Source of the DNA: Caballeronia sordidicola
GTDB lineage: Bacteria > Pseudomonadota > Gammaproteobacteria > Burkholderiales > Burkholderiaceae
Assembly (NCBI RefSeq): GCF_001544455.2
Contig: NZ_FCOC02000002.1
Coordinates: 62,001 to 126,000 of the forward strand
Direction: 5' to 3'
DNA: 64,000 nt
In this document: piece after piece, positions 44,299-53,909 of the stretch
How the letters are laid out: each line of letters opens with the position of its first letter
How positions within the stretch are numbered: the first letter of the stretch is position 1
Translations under genes and position numbers: made by a program
The notes under the pieces: generated by a model
The model's database searches: none
Told to the model about the DNA's origin: nothing
The model's input: only the letters and a program-made list of their open reading frames with translations

Positions 44299-45282
44299 AT
44301 GATAGCGAAAATCAATGGCGACCGGGCACTCGCACTGGCTCGCACCGTGCTCGAAATTGAAGCCGACGCTGTGCGAGGCCTGTCTGCTCAACTCGATGAC
44401 AACTTCACCGGCGCCGTGGAATTCCTTCTCGGATGCAAGGGCCGCGTTGTGGTATCGGGCATCGGAAAGTCCGGGCATATCGCCCGCAAATTCGCGGCTA
44501 CGCTCGCGAGCACCGGCACGCCCGGTTTCTTCGTTCATCCAGCGGAAGCCAGCCACGGCGATCTTGGCATGGTAACCGCTGACGACGTGTTTATCGCGTT
44601 ATCGAATTCTGGCGAAACCTCTGAACTCGTCGCCATCCTGCCCATCATCAAGCGCCTCGGCGCCAAGCTGATCGCCATCACGGGAAGCCCCGAATCCAGC
44701 CTCGCGAAACTCGCCGACGTGCATTTGAACGCGCACGTCGACAAGGAAGCCTGTCCGATGAACCTGTCGCCCACGGCCAGCACGACCGCGGTTCTGGCGC
44801 TGAGCGACGCGCTCGCGGTCGCCGTGCTCGACGCCCGCGGCTTCGGTCCGGACGACTTCGCGCGCTCGCATCCGGGCGGTGCACTCGGCCGCCGCCTGCT
44901 GACCTACGTTCGCGACGTGATGCGCGTGGGACCCGAAGTGCCGGTCGTATCCCTCGACGCCACCGTGTCCGACGCCCTCTTCCAGATCACCGCGAAGCGC
45001 ATGGGCATGACGGCCGTGGTCAACGAGAACAATCACGTGGAAGGCATTTTCACCGACGGCGACCTGCGCCGCATCCTCCAGCGCGACGGCGATTTCCGCG
45101 CGCTGCCGCTGGCGGACGTCATGACGCGCCATCCGCAAACCATCGGTCCTGACCATCTCGCGGTGGAAGCGGTGGAACTGATGGAGCGCTATCGCATCAA
45201 TCAGATGCTCGTCGTGGATGAAAACGCAATCCTGATTGGCGCTTTGAACATGCACGACCTCTTTTCCAAGAAGGTAATCTGA
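44299..45282 (+). CDS. kdsD: KdsD, arabinose-5-phosphate isomerase
   Basis: Interconverts ribulose-5-phosphate and arabinose-5-phosphate, the first step to KDO of the lipopolysaccharide core. The 327 residues comprise a SIS isomerase domain (GRVVVSGIGKSGHIARKFAA, FVHPAEASHGDLGMV, ALSNSGETSELV) and two C-terminal CBS domains. The CBS domains carry MTAVVNENNHVEGIFTDGDL and INQMLVVDENAILIGALNMHD. Its stop overlaps the kdsC start. It opens the KDO-Lpt-rpoN operon. Confidence 0.97.
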   Translation: MIAKINGDRALALARTVLEIEADAVRGLSAQLDDNFTGAVEFLLGCKGRVVVSGIGKSGHIARKFAATLASTGTPGFFVHPAEASHGDLGMVTADDVFIALSNSGETSELVAILPIIKRLGAKLIAITGSPESSLAKLADVHLNAHVDKEACPMNLSPTASTTAVLALSDALAVAVLDARGFGPDDFARSHPGGALGRRLLTYVRDVMRVGPEVPVVSLDATVSDALFQITAKRMGMTAVVNENNHVEGIFTDGDLRRILQRDGDFRALPLADVMTRHPQTIGPDHLAVEAVELMERYRINQMLVVDENAILIGALNMHDLFSKKVI

Positions 45283-45845
45283 TGTCGACTCTTTCCTTCA
45301 CGCCCGATATTGCCGCAACGGAAGACGTGCGCAGTCGCGCAAGCCGCGTGAAGCTGATGATTTTCGACATCGACGGCGTTTTCACCGACGGCAGCCTGTT
45401 CTTCACGGCCGCCGGCGACGCCATGAAGTCCTTCAATTCACTCGACGGCCATGGCGTGAAGATGCTGCAATCGGTGGGCGTGCAAACGGCCATCATCACG
45501 GGCCGCAACTCGGGCATTGTCGCGGCGCGCGCGGGCGAACTGGGCATCACGCACCTCCACCAGGGCGTCGCCGATAAAACCGTCGCGCTGGCCGAACTGC
45601 TGCAAGGCACCGGCATTGCAGCGAGCGAATGCGGCTACATGGGCGACGACTGGCCCGATCTCGCGGTCATGCGCCTGTGCGGTTTTTCGGCGGCGCCGGC
45701 AAGCGCGCACGAAGAAGTGCTGCAACGCGTGCATTTCGCGGCATCGAAACGCGGCGGTGAAGGCGCGGTGCGCGAAGTCTGCGACGCGATCCTGCGTGCG
45801 CAGGACCGCTATGACGGCCTGCTTGCAGCGGCCATTGGAGCCTGA
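45282..45845 (+). CDS. kdsC: KdsC, KDO-8-phosphate phosphatase
   Basis: HAD-superfamily (type C0) phosphatase that releases KDO from KDO-8-phosphate. The 187 residues contain the nucleophile motif FDIDGVFTDG, motif II ITGRNSG, and motif III region CGYMGDDWPDL. The short capless form acts as a tetramer. It overlaps kdsD by one base and is 5 bases before lptC, in the order typical for the Lpt operon. Confidence 0.97.
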   Translation: MSTLSFTPDIAATEDVRSRASRVKLMIFDIDGVFTDGSLFFTAAGDAMKSFNSLDGHGVKMLQSVGVQTAIITGRNSGIVAARAGELGITHLHQGVADKTVALAELLQGTGIAASECGYMGDDWPDLAVMRLCGFSAAPASAHEEVLQRVHFAASKRGGEGAVREVCDAILRAQDRYDGLLAAAIGA

Positions 45846-45850
45846 ATCCC

Positions 45851-46450
45851 ATGGCGCGCCCGACCAAACTGACCTCGCTGTTACCGCTCGTCGCCATGGC
45901 GGCCCTTGCCGGCATCACGTACTGGTTGCTGCAGGCCACGCTGCCGCCGCCGCAAACGCCGGAACGCCCGAAAGAACACGCGCCCGACTACTTCGCCAAC
46001 AACTTTTCGGTCTCCGAACTCGACACCACCGGTACGACGCAATACCGGCTGACGGCGATCTCGATGGTGCATTACGAGGACGACGAAAACAGCGACCTGG
46101 TCAAGCCGGCCATGCGCATGTTCCAGCCGCTGAGGCCCACTGTCACCGCGACTTCGGAGCGCGGGACGGTGAACGGCGATGTATCGATTGTCGATTTATA
46201 CGAAAACGCCCATTTGCTGCGCGTGGCGGGTTTCGGCGATCCGCAGATGACGGCGGATTCCGAGCACTTCCGGATCCTCGTGAATGACGATGTCATCGAA
46301 ACAGAAAAGCCGGTTAAACTTCAGCGCGGTCCGTCCGTGATGACGGGCGACGGCATGAACTACAACAACGCGACCCGGGTAATGAAGCTCTTTGGGACGG
46401 TACGCGGCCAGATTGCCGCTTCCGACACGCTCGGCACCTCGTCCAGATAA
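45851..46450 (+). CDS. lptC: LptC, LPS export periplasmic bitopic protein
   Basis: A 199-residue inner-membrane protein with one N-terminal anchor (TSLLPLVAMAALAGITYWLL) and a periplasmic beta-jellyroll. It relays LPS from the LptB2FG transporter to LptA. Family features include YFANNFSVSELDTTG, GTVNGDVSIVDLYENA and GDGMNYNNATRVMKLFGTVRG. It is 5 bases after kdsC and 48 before lptA. Confidence 0.93.
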   Translation: MARPTKLTSLLPLVAMAALAGITYWLLQATLPPPQTPERPKEHAPDYFANNFSVSELDTTGTTQYRLTAISMVHYEDDENSDLVKPAMRMFQPLRPTVTATSERGTVNGDVSIVDLYENAHLLRVAGFGDPQMTADSEHFRILVNDDVIETEKPVKLQRGPSVMTGDGMNYNNATRVMKLFGTVRGQIAASDTLGTSSR

Positions 46451-46498
46451 ACCCGGCAGTTCCGACGAATTGCGCTTAATCCATTCAAGTGTGACTGC

Positions 46499-47197
46499 AT
46501 GAACAAACCGTTTCCCCGACCCGAATCAGGCCGTTTGCGTGCAGCCCGCGCTGCATTTATGCACCGCGCCGCACGCTTCGTGCAATTCGGGATTACGGCA
46601 GCTTGCGTGGCGTTGCCGCTGGCGGGTTTCGCCCCGGCAGCGCACGCCGAACGCGCCGACAACGACAAGCCGCTGAACATTGAAGCGGACAACATGACCT
46701 ATGACGACCTGAAGCAGGTCAACATTTTCACGGGTCACGTGGTCGCGACCAAAGGCACGATCATCATCAAGGCCGACCGCGTGGACGTCACGCAGGACCC
46801 GCAGGGTTATCAGTACGCAACCGGCACGTCGACGGGCAGCAATCTCTCGTATTTCCGCCAGAAACGCGACGGCCTGGATGAATATATCGAAGGCAATGCC
46901 GTGCGGATCGACTACGACGGCAAACAGGACCTCACCACGCTCACCACGCGCGCAGTGGTGCGCCGTCTCGTGGGGTTGACCAAGATTCAGGACGAAGTGC
47001 ACGGCAGCGTGATCACCTACGACGGCCAGAAAGACTTCTATACGGCGAAAGCCGGCAAGGACGTCGCGGGTCCCGGCAACCCCACGGGCCGCGTGCGCGC
47101 CATGCTCGCGCCGCGCAACGGCGGTGCAGCGCCGCTGACCGGCGCGCCGGCCACGCTCACCCCGTCCAACACGATGCAAGGATCGCCGCAGCCGTGA
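46499..47197 (+). CDS. lptA: LptA, periplasmic LPS bridge protein
   Basis: A 232-residue periplasmic protein with an N-terminal export signal (FGITAACVALPLAGFAPAAHA) and the OstA/LptA beta-jellyroll (PLNIEADNMTYDDLKQVNIF, GTIIIKADRVDV, LDEYIEGNAVRIDYDG). It oligomerises to bridge LptC and LptD. The C-terminal tail after ~residue 200 is Ala/Pro/Thr-rich and probably disordered, longer than in E. coli. Its stop overlaps the lptB start (GTGA). Confidence 0.95.
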   Translation: MNKPFPRPESGRLRAARAAFMHRAARFVQFGITAACVALPLAGFAPAAHAERADNDKPLNIEADNMTYDDLKQVNIFTGHVVATKGTIIIKADRVDVTQDPQGYQYATGTSTGSNLSYFRQKRDGLDEYIEGNAVRIDYDGKQDLTTLTTRAVVRRLVGLTKIQDEVHGSVITYDGQKDFYTAKAGKDVAGPGNPTGRVRAMLAPRNGGAAPLTGAPATLTPSNTMQGSPQP

Positions 47198-47976
47198 ATT
47201 CGCCCGCCATGCCTCATCGAAAGCCGGAGGGAACGAGCAGTTCGCTCACCGTCCGCAATCTGAAAAAACGCTACGGCTCGCGCACGGTCGTGAAAGACGT
47301 GTCGCTCGACGTCAAAAGCGGTGAAGTGGTCGGGCTGCTCGGACCGAATGGCGCGGGCAAGACGACTTCGTTCTACATGATCGTCGGCCTGGTTCCGCTT
47401 GACGCAGGCGAAATCGAACTCGACGGCACGTCAATCAGCTTGTTGCCGATCCACCAGCGCGCGCGCCTCGGGCTGTCTTATCTGCCGCAGGAAGCATCGG
47501 TGTTCCGCAAGCTCACCGTCGAGCAGAACATCCGCGCGGTGCTGGAATTGCAGACCGGCGAGAACGATAAACCGCTCTCCAAGCAGGCGATCACGGACCG
47601 GGCGGAAGCATTGCTCGACGAACTCCAGATCGCGCATCTGCGTGAAAACCCGGCGCTGTCGCTCTCGGGCGGTGAACGCCGCCGAGTCGAAATTGCCCGC
47701 GCGCTCGCGACCAATCCCGCTTTCATCCTGCTCGACGAGCCGTTCGCGGGCGTCGATCCTATCGCGGTGCTGGAAATCCAGAAGATCGTGAAGTTCCTGA
47801 AGCAGCGGAACATCGGCGTGCTGATCACGGACCACAACGTGCGCGAGACGCTCGGCATTTGCGACCACGCGTACATCATCAGCGACGGCAGCGTGCTCGC
47901 GGCCGGCGCGCCGAGTGAGATCATCGAAAACGAGAGTGTGCGGCGCGTGTATCTCGGCGAACATTTCCGCATGTGA
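47194..47976 (+). CDS. lptB: LptB, LPS export ABC transporter ATPase
   Basis: A 260-residue ABC ATPase that powers LPS extraction with LptF/LptG (encoded elsewhere). Motifs: Walker A LLGPNGAGKTTSFYM, Q-loop LPQEASVFRKLT, signature LSGGERRRVEIARALA, Walker B ILLDEPFAGVDPIA, and switch His ITDHNVRETL. The GTG start overlaps the lptA stop. About 18 residues precede the usual LptB start, so a downstream initiation near SSLTVRNL is possible but less well placed. Confidence 0.96.
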   Translation: MNSPAMPHRKPEGTSSSLTVRNLKKRYGSRTVVKDVSLDVKSGEVVGLLGPNGAGKTTSFYMIVGLVPLDAGEIELDGTSISLLPIHQRARLGLSYLPQEASVFRKLTVEQNIRAVLELQTGENDKPLSKQAITDRAEALLDELQIAHLRENPALSLSGGERRRVEIARALATNPAFILLDEPFAGVDPIAVLEIQKIVKFLKQRNIGVLITDHNVRETLGICDHAYIISDGSVLAAGAPSEIIENESVRRVYLGEHFRM

Positions 47977-48059
47977 CGGCGTGAACGGACGCCTCGCGGT
48001 GCCACAAAGCCCCTGTGGGCGGCAATGCGTGGCCTTGAAGCGTCCTCAAGCAATTCTTA

Positions 48060-48081
48060 CGTGCCGCCCGCGGGCGGCACG
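48060..48081 (+). terminator. Rho-independent terminator after lptB
   Basis: A 22-base perfect palindrome (arm CGTGCCGCCCG) followed by GCTTGTTTTT, 84 bases after the lptB stop. It separates the Lpt genes from rpoN, which would then need its own promoter (a TACAAT candidate sits at 48131-48136). Confidence 0.75.
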
Positions 48082-48130
48082 CTTGTTTTTGGCCGATCCC
48101 CGCGAGGTTTCGCGCCCGTGGCAAACTCTC

Positions 48131-48136
48131 TACAAT
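48131..48136 (+). promoter_or_regulatory. Candidate -10 element of rpoN
   Basis: TACAAT 15 bases before the rpoN start codon, after the lptB terminator. No convincing -35. Confidence 0.3.
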
Positions 48137-48151
48137 GATTAAAACCTTGCC

Positions 48152-49669
48152 ATGAAAGCCAGCCTCCAACTTCGCCTATCGCAGCATCTTGCGCTGACCC
48201 CACAACTGCAGCAGTCCATCCGGCTGCTGCAGTTGTCGACGCTCGAATTGCAGCAGGAAGTCGCGATGGCTGTCGCGCAGAACCCCTTGCTCGAAAACGA
48301 GGACGATTGGACCACCAGTCCGCTGCGCGTGGCGGCGGACGGATCGCTGATCACGTCGGGGGCATCGGTGACTGCGCCCGAGCCCATGATGAGCAATGGT
48401 ACGTCTTCGAGCAGCAGCACCACTGAGCGCTCGGAAAATGGCGACCCTCAAGGCGTCGATGAATACAATGGCATGAGTTCGTCGGACAACGGCCCGGATT
48501 CCAGTTCGTGGAACCTGGAAGACTATGGCCGCTCGAACAGCGGCTCAGATGACGACGACCTGCCCCCGCTGCAAATCCACGAATCCACCACCACGCTGCG
48601 AGATCACCTGATGTCGCAGTTGCGCATGACGAAAGCGAATCAGCGCGATCGTGCGCTGATTACCTTTCTGATCGAATCCCTTGACGAAGACGGGTATCTC
48701 ACTTCGTCGCTTGACGAAGTCAAAGCCGATCTGCCAGAGGAACTCGAGGTCGATCTTGATGAGCTGAGCGCCGCGCTCGCGCTATTGCAGAGCTTCGATC
48801 CATCAGGCGTCGGCGGGCGCTCGGCATCGGAATGTCTGAAGCTGCAATTGTTGCGGCTCGCGCCGTCGCCCATCAGGACGCTCGCGCTGGATATTGTCAT
48901 GCATCATCTGGAGTTGCTCGCCGCTCGCGACTTCACGCGCCTGCGCAAGCAACTCAAAGCCTCCGATGACGCACTGCGGGATGCGCACTTGCTGATCCGT
49001 TCGCTCGAACCGTTTCCGGGCGCGGCATTTGGCAAGAGCGAGGCGGACTATGTCGTGCCGGACATTCTGGTGCGCAAGATGTCGAGCGGATGGACTGCAG
49101 AATTGAATCCGGAAATCGTGCCCCGGCTTCGAATCAATCACCTGTACGCGAATATTCTACGCAACAATCGCGGCGATCCGGGCAGTGGCTCGTTGCGTCA
49201 GCAACTGCAGGAAGCGCGCTGGCTGATCAAAAATATTCAACAAAGATTCGAGACGATTCTTCGCGTTGCACAAGCAATTGTGGAACGTCAGAAGAACTTT
49301 TTCGCACATGGTGAAATTGCAATGCGGCCCTTGGTTTTGAGGGAGATTGCTGATACGCTGGGTTTACACGAATCCACCGTCTCACGTGTGACAACCGGTA
49401 AGTACATGCTCACCCCATTCGGGACGCTTGAATTCAAGTACTTCTTCGGATCGCACGTTTCCACCGACACGGGTGGCGCGGCATCGTCCACGGCGATCCG
49501 GGCCCTCATCAAGCAACTGATAGGAGCTGAAGACTCAAAATCTCCTCTTTCAGACAGCCGCATCGCCGAATTGCTGGCGGAACAAGGATTCGTGGTGGCG
49601 CGCCGCACGGTGGCCAAATATCGCGAAGCCCTGAAGATTCCGGCAGTGAACCTGCGAAAGTCTCTGTAG
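48152..49669 (+). CDS. rpoN: RpoN, sigma-54 factor
   Basis: Alternative sigma factor for -24/-12 promoters, needing enhancer-binding ATPases. The 505 residues include the Gln-rich region I ([20 protein letters not shown]), a variable acidic Ser/Asp-rich region II, the core-binding domain ([18 protein letters not shown]), the helix-turn-helix, and the RpoN box [10 protein letters not shown] near the C-terminus. Region II (~60-125) is long and rich in Ser and Asp. It is followed by hpf and ptsN, the usual order. Confidence 0.97.
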   Translation: MKASLQLRLSQHLALTPQLQQSIRLLQLSTLELQQEVAMAVAQNPLLENEDDWTTSPLRVAADGSLITSGASVTAPEPMMSNGTSSSSSTTERSENGDPQGVDEYNGMSSSDNGPDSSSWNLEDYGRSNSGSDDDDLPPLQIHESTTTLRDHLMSQLRMTKANQRDRALITFLIESLDEDGYLTSSLDEVKADLPEELEVDLDELSAALALLQSFDPSGVGGRSASECLKLQLLRLAPSPIRTLALDIVMHHLELLAARDFTRLRKQLKASDDALRDAHLLIRSLEPFPGAAFGKSEADYVVPDILVRKMSSGWTAELNPEIVPRLRINHLYANILRNNRGDPGSGSLRQQLQEARWLIKNIQQRFETILRVAQAIVERQKNFFAHGEIAMRPLVLREIADTLGLHESTVSRVTTGKYMLTPFGTLEFKYFFGSHVSTDTGGAASSTAIRALIKQLIGAEDSKSPLSDSRIAELLAEQGFVVARRTVAKYREALKIPAVNLRKSL

Positions 49670-49691
49670 CCCGCTGCATGTTGCGGCGGGC
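49669..49691 (+). terminator. Hairpin at the rpoN stop codon
   Basis: GCCCGCTGC-ATGTT-GCGGCGGGC, a 9-bp stem with one wobble that begins on the last base of the rpoN stop, followed by CTTTACC. Probably attenuates read-through to hpf. Confidence 0.6.
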
Positions 49692-49842
49692 CTTTACCGG
49701 CCGCGTCGCGAATACGTGAACGAGCCGGCCAATGCGTTTCCCGATCTGTTCCGCCGTTCCATGGAGTGGCCAACCGCGGGCGCAGCGACCGGTTTTCAGC
49801 AGCGAAAAAGCGACCAGGCGGCCATTAGCTTGGAGAGCAACT

Positions 49843-50196
49843 ATGAATCTGCAGATCAGTGGACACCATCTCGAATTGACGCCTGCGTTGCGAGAATATG
49901 TGATCACCAAACTGGATAGAGTGCTACGGCACTTCGATCAGGTGATCGACGGCAGTGTGGTCCTCTCGGTCGACAATCATAGGGAAAAGGACAAGCGGCA
50001 AAAGGTTGAAATCAACCTGCACCTGAAAGGCAAGGACATCTTCATCGAAAGTTGTGACGTTGATATGTATGCGGCGATCGATCTGATGGTCGACAAGCTG
50101 GATCGGCAAGTCATCCGCCATAAGGACAAGATCCAGGGCCATGCGCATGCAACAATGAAGTATGCACCGCAAGAAAGCGAAGCGCCCGCGCCGTAA
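49843..50196 (+). CDS. hpf: Ribosome hibernation-promoting factor (HPF/RaiA)
   Basis: A 117-residue short HPF that binds the 30S decoding region in stationary phase. Features: [58 protein letters not shown], and [21 protein letters not shown]. The ATG at 49843 is selected because GGAG lies upstream and the domain starts there; a frame from 49732 adds unrelated residues. Located between rpoN and ptsN. Confidence 0.95.
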   Translation: MNLQISGHHLELTPALREYVITKLDRVLRHFDQVIDGSVVLSVDNHREKDKRQKVEINLHLKGKDIFIESCDVDMYAAIDLMVDKLDRQVIRHKDKIQGHAHATMKYAPQESEAPAP

Positions 50197-50310
50197 TTTG
50201 ACGGGCGTGTTTAGAGGTTTGCATCAAAAGTTGGCCGGCGTAGCGGGAAAACGGATTTTTCCGATGCGCCGGAGTCCGGACCAAGCATTGCCGGACTGCA
50301 ACCGGCAGGA

Positions 50311-50336
50311 GCCGCCTGACAGCAGGCGGCTTTTTT
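50311..50336 (+). terminator. Rho-independent terminator after hpf
   Basis: Perfect 8-bp stem GCCGCCTG / CAGGCGGC with a four-base loop and six T, 115 bases after the hpf stop. Confidence 0.9.
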
Positions 50337-50651
50337 GTCTCCGGCAATCCGGGTTGTCTTTTGCCGGGCGTTTGCAGATGAAGCTTCGATTGCTGACTGT
50401 TGCGTTCCTGGCACCAAACGCGCGGACCGTATTGCGCGCCGCACCATCGCTCAGGACGCTGTTCTATAATGATCCGGATAATGCCGGGGTTGTTTACATC
50501 GGAATGAAACGAGCGGAACGAAACGAGCGAGTGAAGCCAGATCTCGGTCTTCCGCGCATTCCTAACCAAAATCACCGTGAGCGCTCAGTGCACTTGAGCT
50601 TCTGAAGTCGCCACCGTGAGGAGAATTCAGGCCACGCATCTGCCTGCCAAC
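50337..50651 (+). promoter_or_regulatory. ptsN upstream region with a TATAAT and a -24/-12-like site
   Basis: No gene is seen in this ~315-base stretch. TATAAT at 50465-50470 is a good -10 but lacks a clear -35. TGGCAC at 50409-50414, with GC at 50422-50423 ten bases beyond its GG, is a weak sigma-54-type site. A near-direct repeat of GAAACGAGCG lies near 50504 and 50519. Confidence 0.35.
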
Positions 50652-51107
50652 ATGAATCGTTTAGCCAAATTTCTTCCCCTCGAAAATGTCGTCCTCGGAC
50701 TGTCCGTCACCAGCAAGAAACGCGTATTCGAGCAAGCGGGCCTGATCTTCGAGAACCAGAACGGCATTGGCCGCAGCACCGTCACCGACAATCTCTTCGC
50801 GCGCGAGCGCCTCGGCTCGACCGGTCTGGGCGAAGGTGTCGCCATTCCCCACGGGCGTATCAAGGGCCTGAAGCACCCGCTTGCGGCGTTCGTGCGTCTC
50901 GCCGAGCCCATCGCTTTCGAATCGCCGGATGGCCAGCCCGTGTCGCTGCTGATCTTTCTGCTCGTCCCGGAGCAGGCCACGCAACAGCACCTTGAAATCC
51001 TGTCCGAGATCGCGCAGTTATTGTCCGATCGGGACACGCGCGAACGCCTGAACACCGAAGAAAACCGTGAGGCGCTGCATCAGCTTCTCACGCAATGGCA
51101 ACCGTAA
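50652..51107 (+). CDS. ptsN: PtsN, nitrogen-PTS enzyme IIA
   Basis: A 151-residue EIIA-Ntr protein, the terminal phosphoacceptor of the regulatory PTS-Ntr chain that adjusts K+ transport, carbon/nitrogen balance and envelope responses. The phosphorylated His is H67 in GEGVAIPHGRIKG; LLIFLLVPEQATQQHLEIL is a family feature. The ATG at 50652 (MNRLAKFLPLENVV) is the family start; a GTG at 50616 would add 12 residues. It is followed by hprK and rapZ. Confidence 0.95.
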   Translation: MNRLAKFLPLENVVLGLSVTSKKRVFEQAGLIFENQNGIGRSTVTDNLFARERLGSTGLGEGVAIPHGRIKGLKHPLAAFVRLAEPIAFESPDGQPVSLLIFLLVPEQATQQHLEILSEIAQLLSDRDTRERLNTEENREALHQLLTQWQP

Positions 51108-51269
51108 GTCCGTCAAACCTGCTTGAAACCACGCACATGGCGCGAGCAGCCCTCTCGCGCCGGCGGCCCTTCTAGCGCACAATCAGTCCTATTGAGCGGA
51201 GCATTGATCGGGCCAACCCAGCCCCTTCGATTGCCCAGCGCTCGCGGCCCCTCACGGAGTTCCGGCCTC

Positions 51270-52238
51270 ATGGATACGTCCAGCATCAACGCCCAGAGTA
51301 TTTTCGACGACAACGCCGCCGCGCTGAGACTCAGTTGGCTGACGGGTCACGAAGGCTGGGAACGCGGCTTCTCGACAGAGACAGTCGCCAATGCCACATC
51401 GAGCGCCGATCTGGTCGGCCACTTGAACCTGATTCACCCCAATCGCATCCAGGTACTCGGCGACGCCGAAATCACCTACTACCAGCGTCAGTCCGACGAA
51501 GACCGCTCGCGCAACATGGCGGAACTGATCGCGCTCGAGCCGCCTTTCCTGGTGGTCGCGGGTGAAGTCGGCGCACCGCCCGAACTGGTCTTGCGATGCA
51601 CGCGTTCGTCCACTCCGCTTTTCACCACGCGCATGTCCGCGGCGGCCGTGATCGACAGCCTGCGGCTTTACATGTCCCGGATACTCGCGCCGCGCGCAAC
51701 GCTTCACGGCGTATTTCTCGATATCCTCGGCATGGGCGTGCTGCTCACCGGTGACTCGGGCCTCGGCAAAAGCGAGCTTGGGCTGGAGCTGATCAGCCGT
51801 GGTCATGGTCTTGTCGCGGACGACGCCGTAGACTTCGTGCGCCTCGGCCCCGACTTTGTCGAAGGACGCTGCCCGCCGCTGCTGCAGAATTTGCTCGAAG
51901 TGCGCGGTCTCGGCCTGCTGGACATCAAAACCATCTTTGGTGAAACGGCGGTTCGGCGGAAAATGAAGCTCAAGCTGATCGTTCAGCTCGTGCGGCGTCC
52001 GGACGGCGAATTCCAGCGCTTGCCCCTGGAAAGCCAGGCTGTCGATGTGCTCGGGTTGCCGATCAGCAAGGTAACCATTCAGGTCGCGGCGGGCCGGAAC
52101 CTCGCCGTGCTGGTCGAGGCGGCAGTGCGCAACACGATTCTGCAACTGCGGGGTATCGATACGCTGCGGGATTTCATGGATCGTCAGCGCCTTGCCATGC
52201 AGGATCCGGAGAGCCAGTTCCCCGGCAAGCTGATCTGA
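51270..52238 (+). CDS. hprK: HPr kinase/phosphorylase
   Basis: A 322-residue HprK/P that phosphorylates and dephosphorylates HPr (or NPr) on serine. The N-terminal domain ([13 protein letters not shown]) is followed by the kinase domain with Walker [21 protein letters not shown], the capping region [12 protein letters not shown], and the signature [20 protein letters not shown]. The ATG at 51270 is chosen (GGAG upstream, family start); the frame is open to 51123. Betaproteobacteria keep hprK beside ptsN, here 162 bases apart. Confidence 0.95.
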   Translation: MDTSSINAQSIFDDNAAALRLSWLTGHEGWERGFSTETVANATSSADLVGHLNLIHPNRIQVLGDAEITYYQRQSDEDRSRNMAELIALEPPFLVVAGEVGAPPELVLRCTRSSTPLFTTRMSAAAVIDSLRLYMSRILAPRATLHGVFLDILGMGVLLTGDSGLGKSELGLELISRGHGLVADDAVDFVRLGPDFVEGRCPPLLQNLLEVRGLGLLDIKTIFGETAVRRKMKLKLIVQLVRRPDGEFQRLPLESQAVDVLGLPISKVTIQVAAGRNLAVLVEAAVRNTILQLRGIDTLRDFMDRQRLAMQDPESQFPGKLI

Positions 52239-52327
52239 CCGGGTCGCACTGACCGGTCGCGCCGGCGCCGTCGGGACCCGAACCTTTTGCTCAAGCGAAC
52301 GAGTCCAACTGACCGAGTCCTCCATTC

Positions 52328-53224
52328 ATGCGCATCATCCTGATTACCGGCACTTCCGGCTCTGGCAAATCCGTCGCGCTGAACGCGCTCGAAGACGCCG
52401 GCTATTATTGTGTCGACAACTTGCCGCCGCGCTTTTTGCCCGAACTCGCGGCGTATCTCGACTCACAAGGACAAGCACGCCTGGCGGTCGCTATCGACGC
52501 GCGTTCGAGCCGTTCGCTCGATGAAGTCCCGGCCATCATCAACGGCCTCACGCAATCGTTCGATGTTCGCGTGCTGTTCCTCAACGCCAGCACGCAATCG
52601 CTCATCCAGCGGTTTTCCGAAACGCGCCGCCGTCATCCGTTATCGGGTTCGCCCACGCACGACGCCGATGTCGGGCTGCACACTTCGCTTGGCGAAGCGA
52701 TCGAGCGCGAGCGCGAACTGGTCTCGGGACTCGCGGAATTCGGCCATCAGATCGACACCAGCAATCTGCGCGCGAACGTCTTGCGCGCCTGGGTCAAGAG
52801 CTTCGTGGAGCAGGAAACGGCTGGCCTCACGCTGATGTTCGAGTCGTTTGGATTCAAGCGCGGCGTGCCGCTCGACGCCGATTTTGTCTTCGATGTCCGA
52901 ACGCTCCCGAATCCCTATTACGATCGCGAACTGCGGCCGCTCACGGGCCTGGACCAGCCGGTCATCGATTTCCTGCTGGCGCAGCCAATGGTTCACCAGA
53001 TGATCGATGACATCGGCACATTCATTGCAAAATGGTTGCCGCAGTTCCGGGAAGACAACCGCAGTTACCTCACGGTGGCGATCGGCTGCACGGGCGGACA
53101 ACATCGCTCGGTATTCATTGCCCAGACGCTGGCCGCGCGTTTTGGCGAGAAAGCCAATGTGATTGTGCGGCATCGCGACGCACCCATCGCCCTCGATGGC
53201 CACGTCGCGCCCTTGCAAACCTGA
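52328..53224 (+). CDS. rapZ: RapZ, RNase adapter protein
   Basis: A 298-residue protein that, in enterobacteria, binds glucosamine-6-phosphate and steers RNase E to GlmZ. The N-terminal Walker A is [20 protein letters not shown]. The C-terminal RNA-binding half has [18 protein letters not shown]. Whether the GlmZ pathway exists in this organism cannot be read here, so the RNA target is unknown. It is 89 bases after hprK. Confidence 0.94.
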   Translation: MRIILITGTSGSGKSVALNALEDAGYYCVDNLPPRFLPELAAYLDSQGQARLAVAIDARSSRSLDEVPAIINGLTQSFDVRVLFLNASTQSLIQRFSETRRRHPLSGSPTHDADVGLHTSLGEAIERERELVSGLAEFGHQIDTSNLRANVLRAWVKSFVEQETAGLTLMFESFGFKRGVPLDADFVFDVRTLPNPYYDRELRPLTGLDQPVIDFLLAQPMVHQMIDDIGTFIAKWLPQFREDNRSYLTVAIGCTGGQHRSVFIAQTLAARFGEKANVIVRHRDAPIALDGHVAPLQT

Positions 53225-53258
53225 TCGCCCTCGGGCGGCCTTTTTAAAGAAGCGCGCG

Positions 53259-53891
53259 ATGTCCACCAATCCCCTTCTCGCCGACCTGCCGCTGTTTCCT
53301 TTGCACACCGTGCTGTTTCCCGGTGGCCGCCTCCCCTTGAAAATCTTCGAAGCGCGCTATCTCGACATGGCGCGCGCGTGCTTGCGCGAAGGCACGCCGT
53401 TTGGCGTCTGCTTGCTGAAAAGCGGCAACGAGATCGCGTCGCCGGGGGATCCGTCGGTGCCGGAGAGCATTGGATGTCTCGCCGAAATCACGCAATGCGA
53501 TGTGGACACGTTCGGCATGCTGCTGATCCAGGCGCGCGGCACGACGCGTTTCCGGCTGCTTTCGCACCGTGTGGAACCGAGCAATCTGCTGGTCGGCGTG
53601 GCGGAGACGATTGGCGACGACGCACAGTTGGAAGACGCCGAGGCGCTGGTGAAGTTCGGTGCGTGCGCGGAGGTTCTGGAGCGGATTATCGATGCGATCA
53701 AGGCGCGCGATCCGAAAGATCTGCCGTTCAACGAGCCATTCCTGCTCGATGACCCAACGTGGGTATCGAACCGTTTGTCGGAGATTCTGCCCATTCCCAT
53801 GCGCGCCCGGCAAAAGCTGATGGAACTGGAAGACGCGGCGGCGCGTATAGATGTCGTGCATCACTACATGCAGCAGCATCAGTTGCTTTGA
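53259..53891 (+). CDS. LON substrate-binding-domain protein
   Basis: A 210-residue protein consisting of the N-terminal (substrate-binding) domain of Lon protease without the ATPase or protease parts: LPLFPLHTVLFPGGRLPLKIFEARYLDM, read in two halves, is the hallmark. Function unknown; these proteins may bind unfolded substrates. The ATG at 53259 is chosen because the frame to 53163 overlaps rapZ. It is 34 bases after rapZ and convergent with mutY. Confidence 0.9.
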   Translation: MSTNPLLADLPLFPLHTVLFPGGRLPLKIFEARYLDMARACLREGTPFGVCLLKSGNEIASPGDPSVPESIGCLAEITQCDVDTFGMLLIQARGTTRFRLLSHRVEPSNLLVGVAETIGDDAQLEDAEALVKFGACAEVLERIIDAIKARDPKDLPFNEPFLLDDPTWVSNRLSEILPIPMRARQKLMELEDAAARIDVVHHYMQQHQLL

Positions 53892-53909
53892 AGCTGTTTT
53901 AAGACCGCC

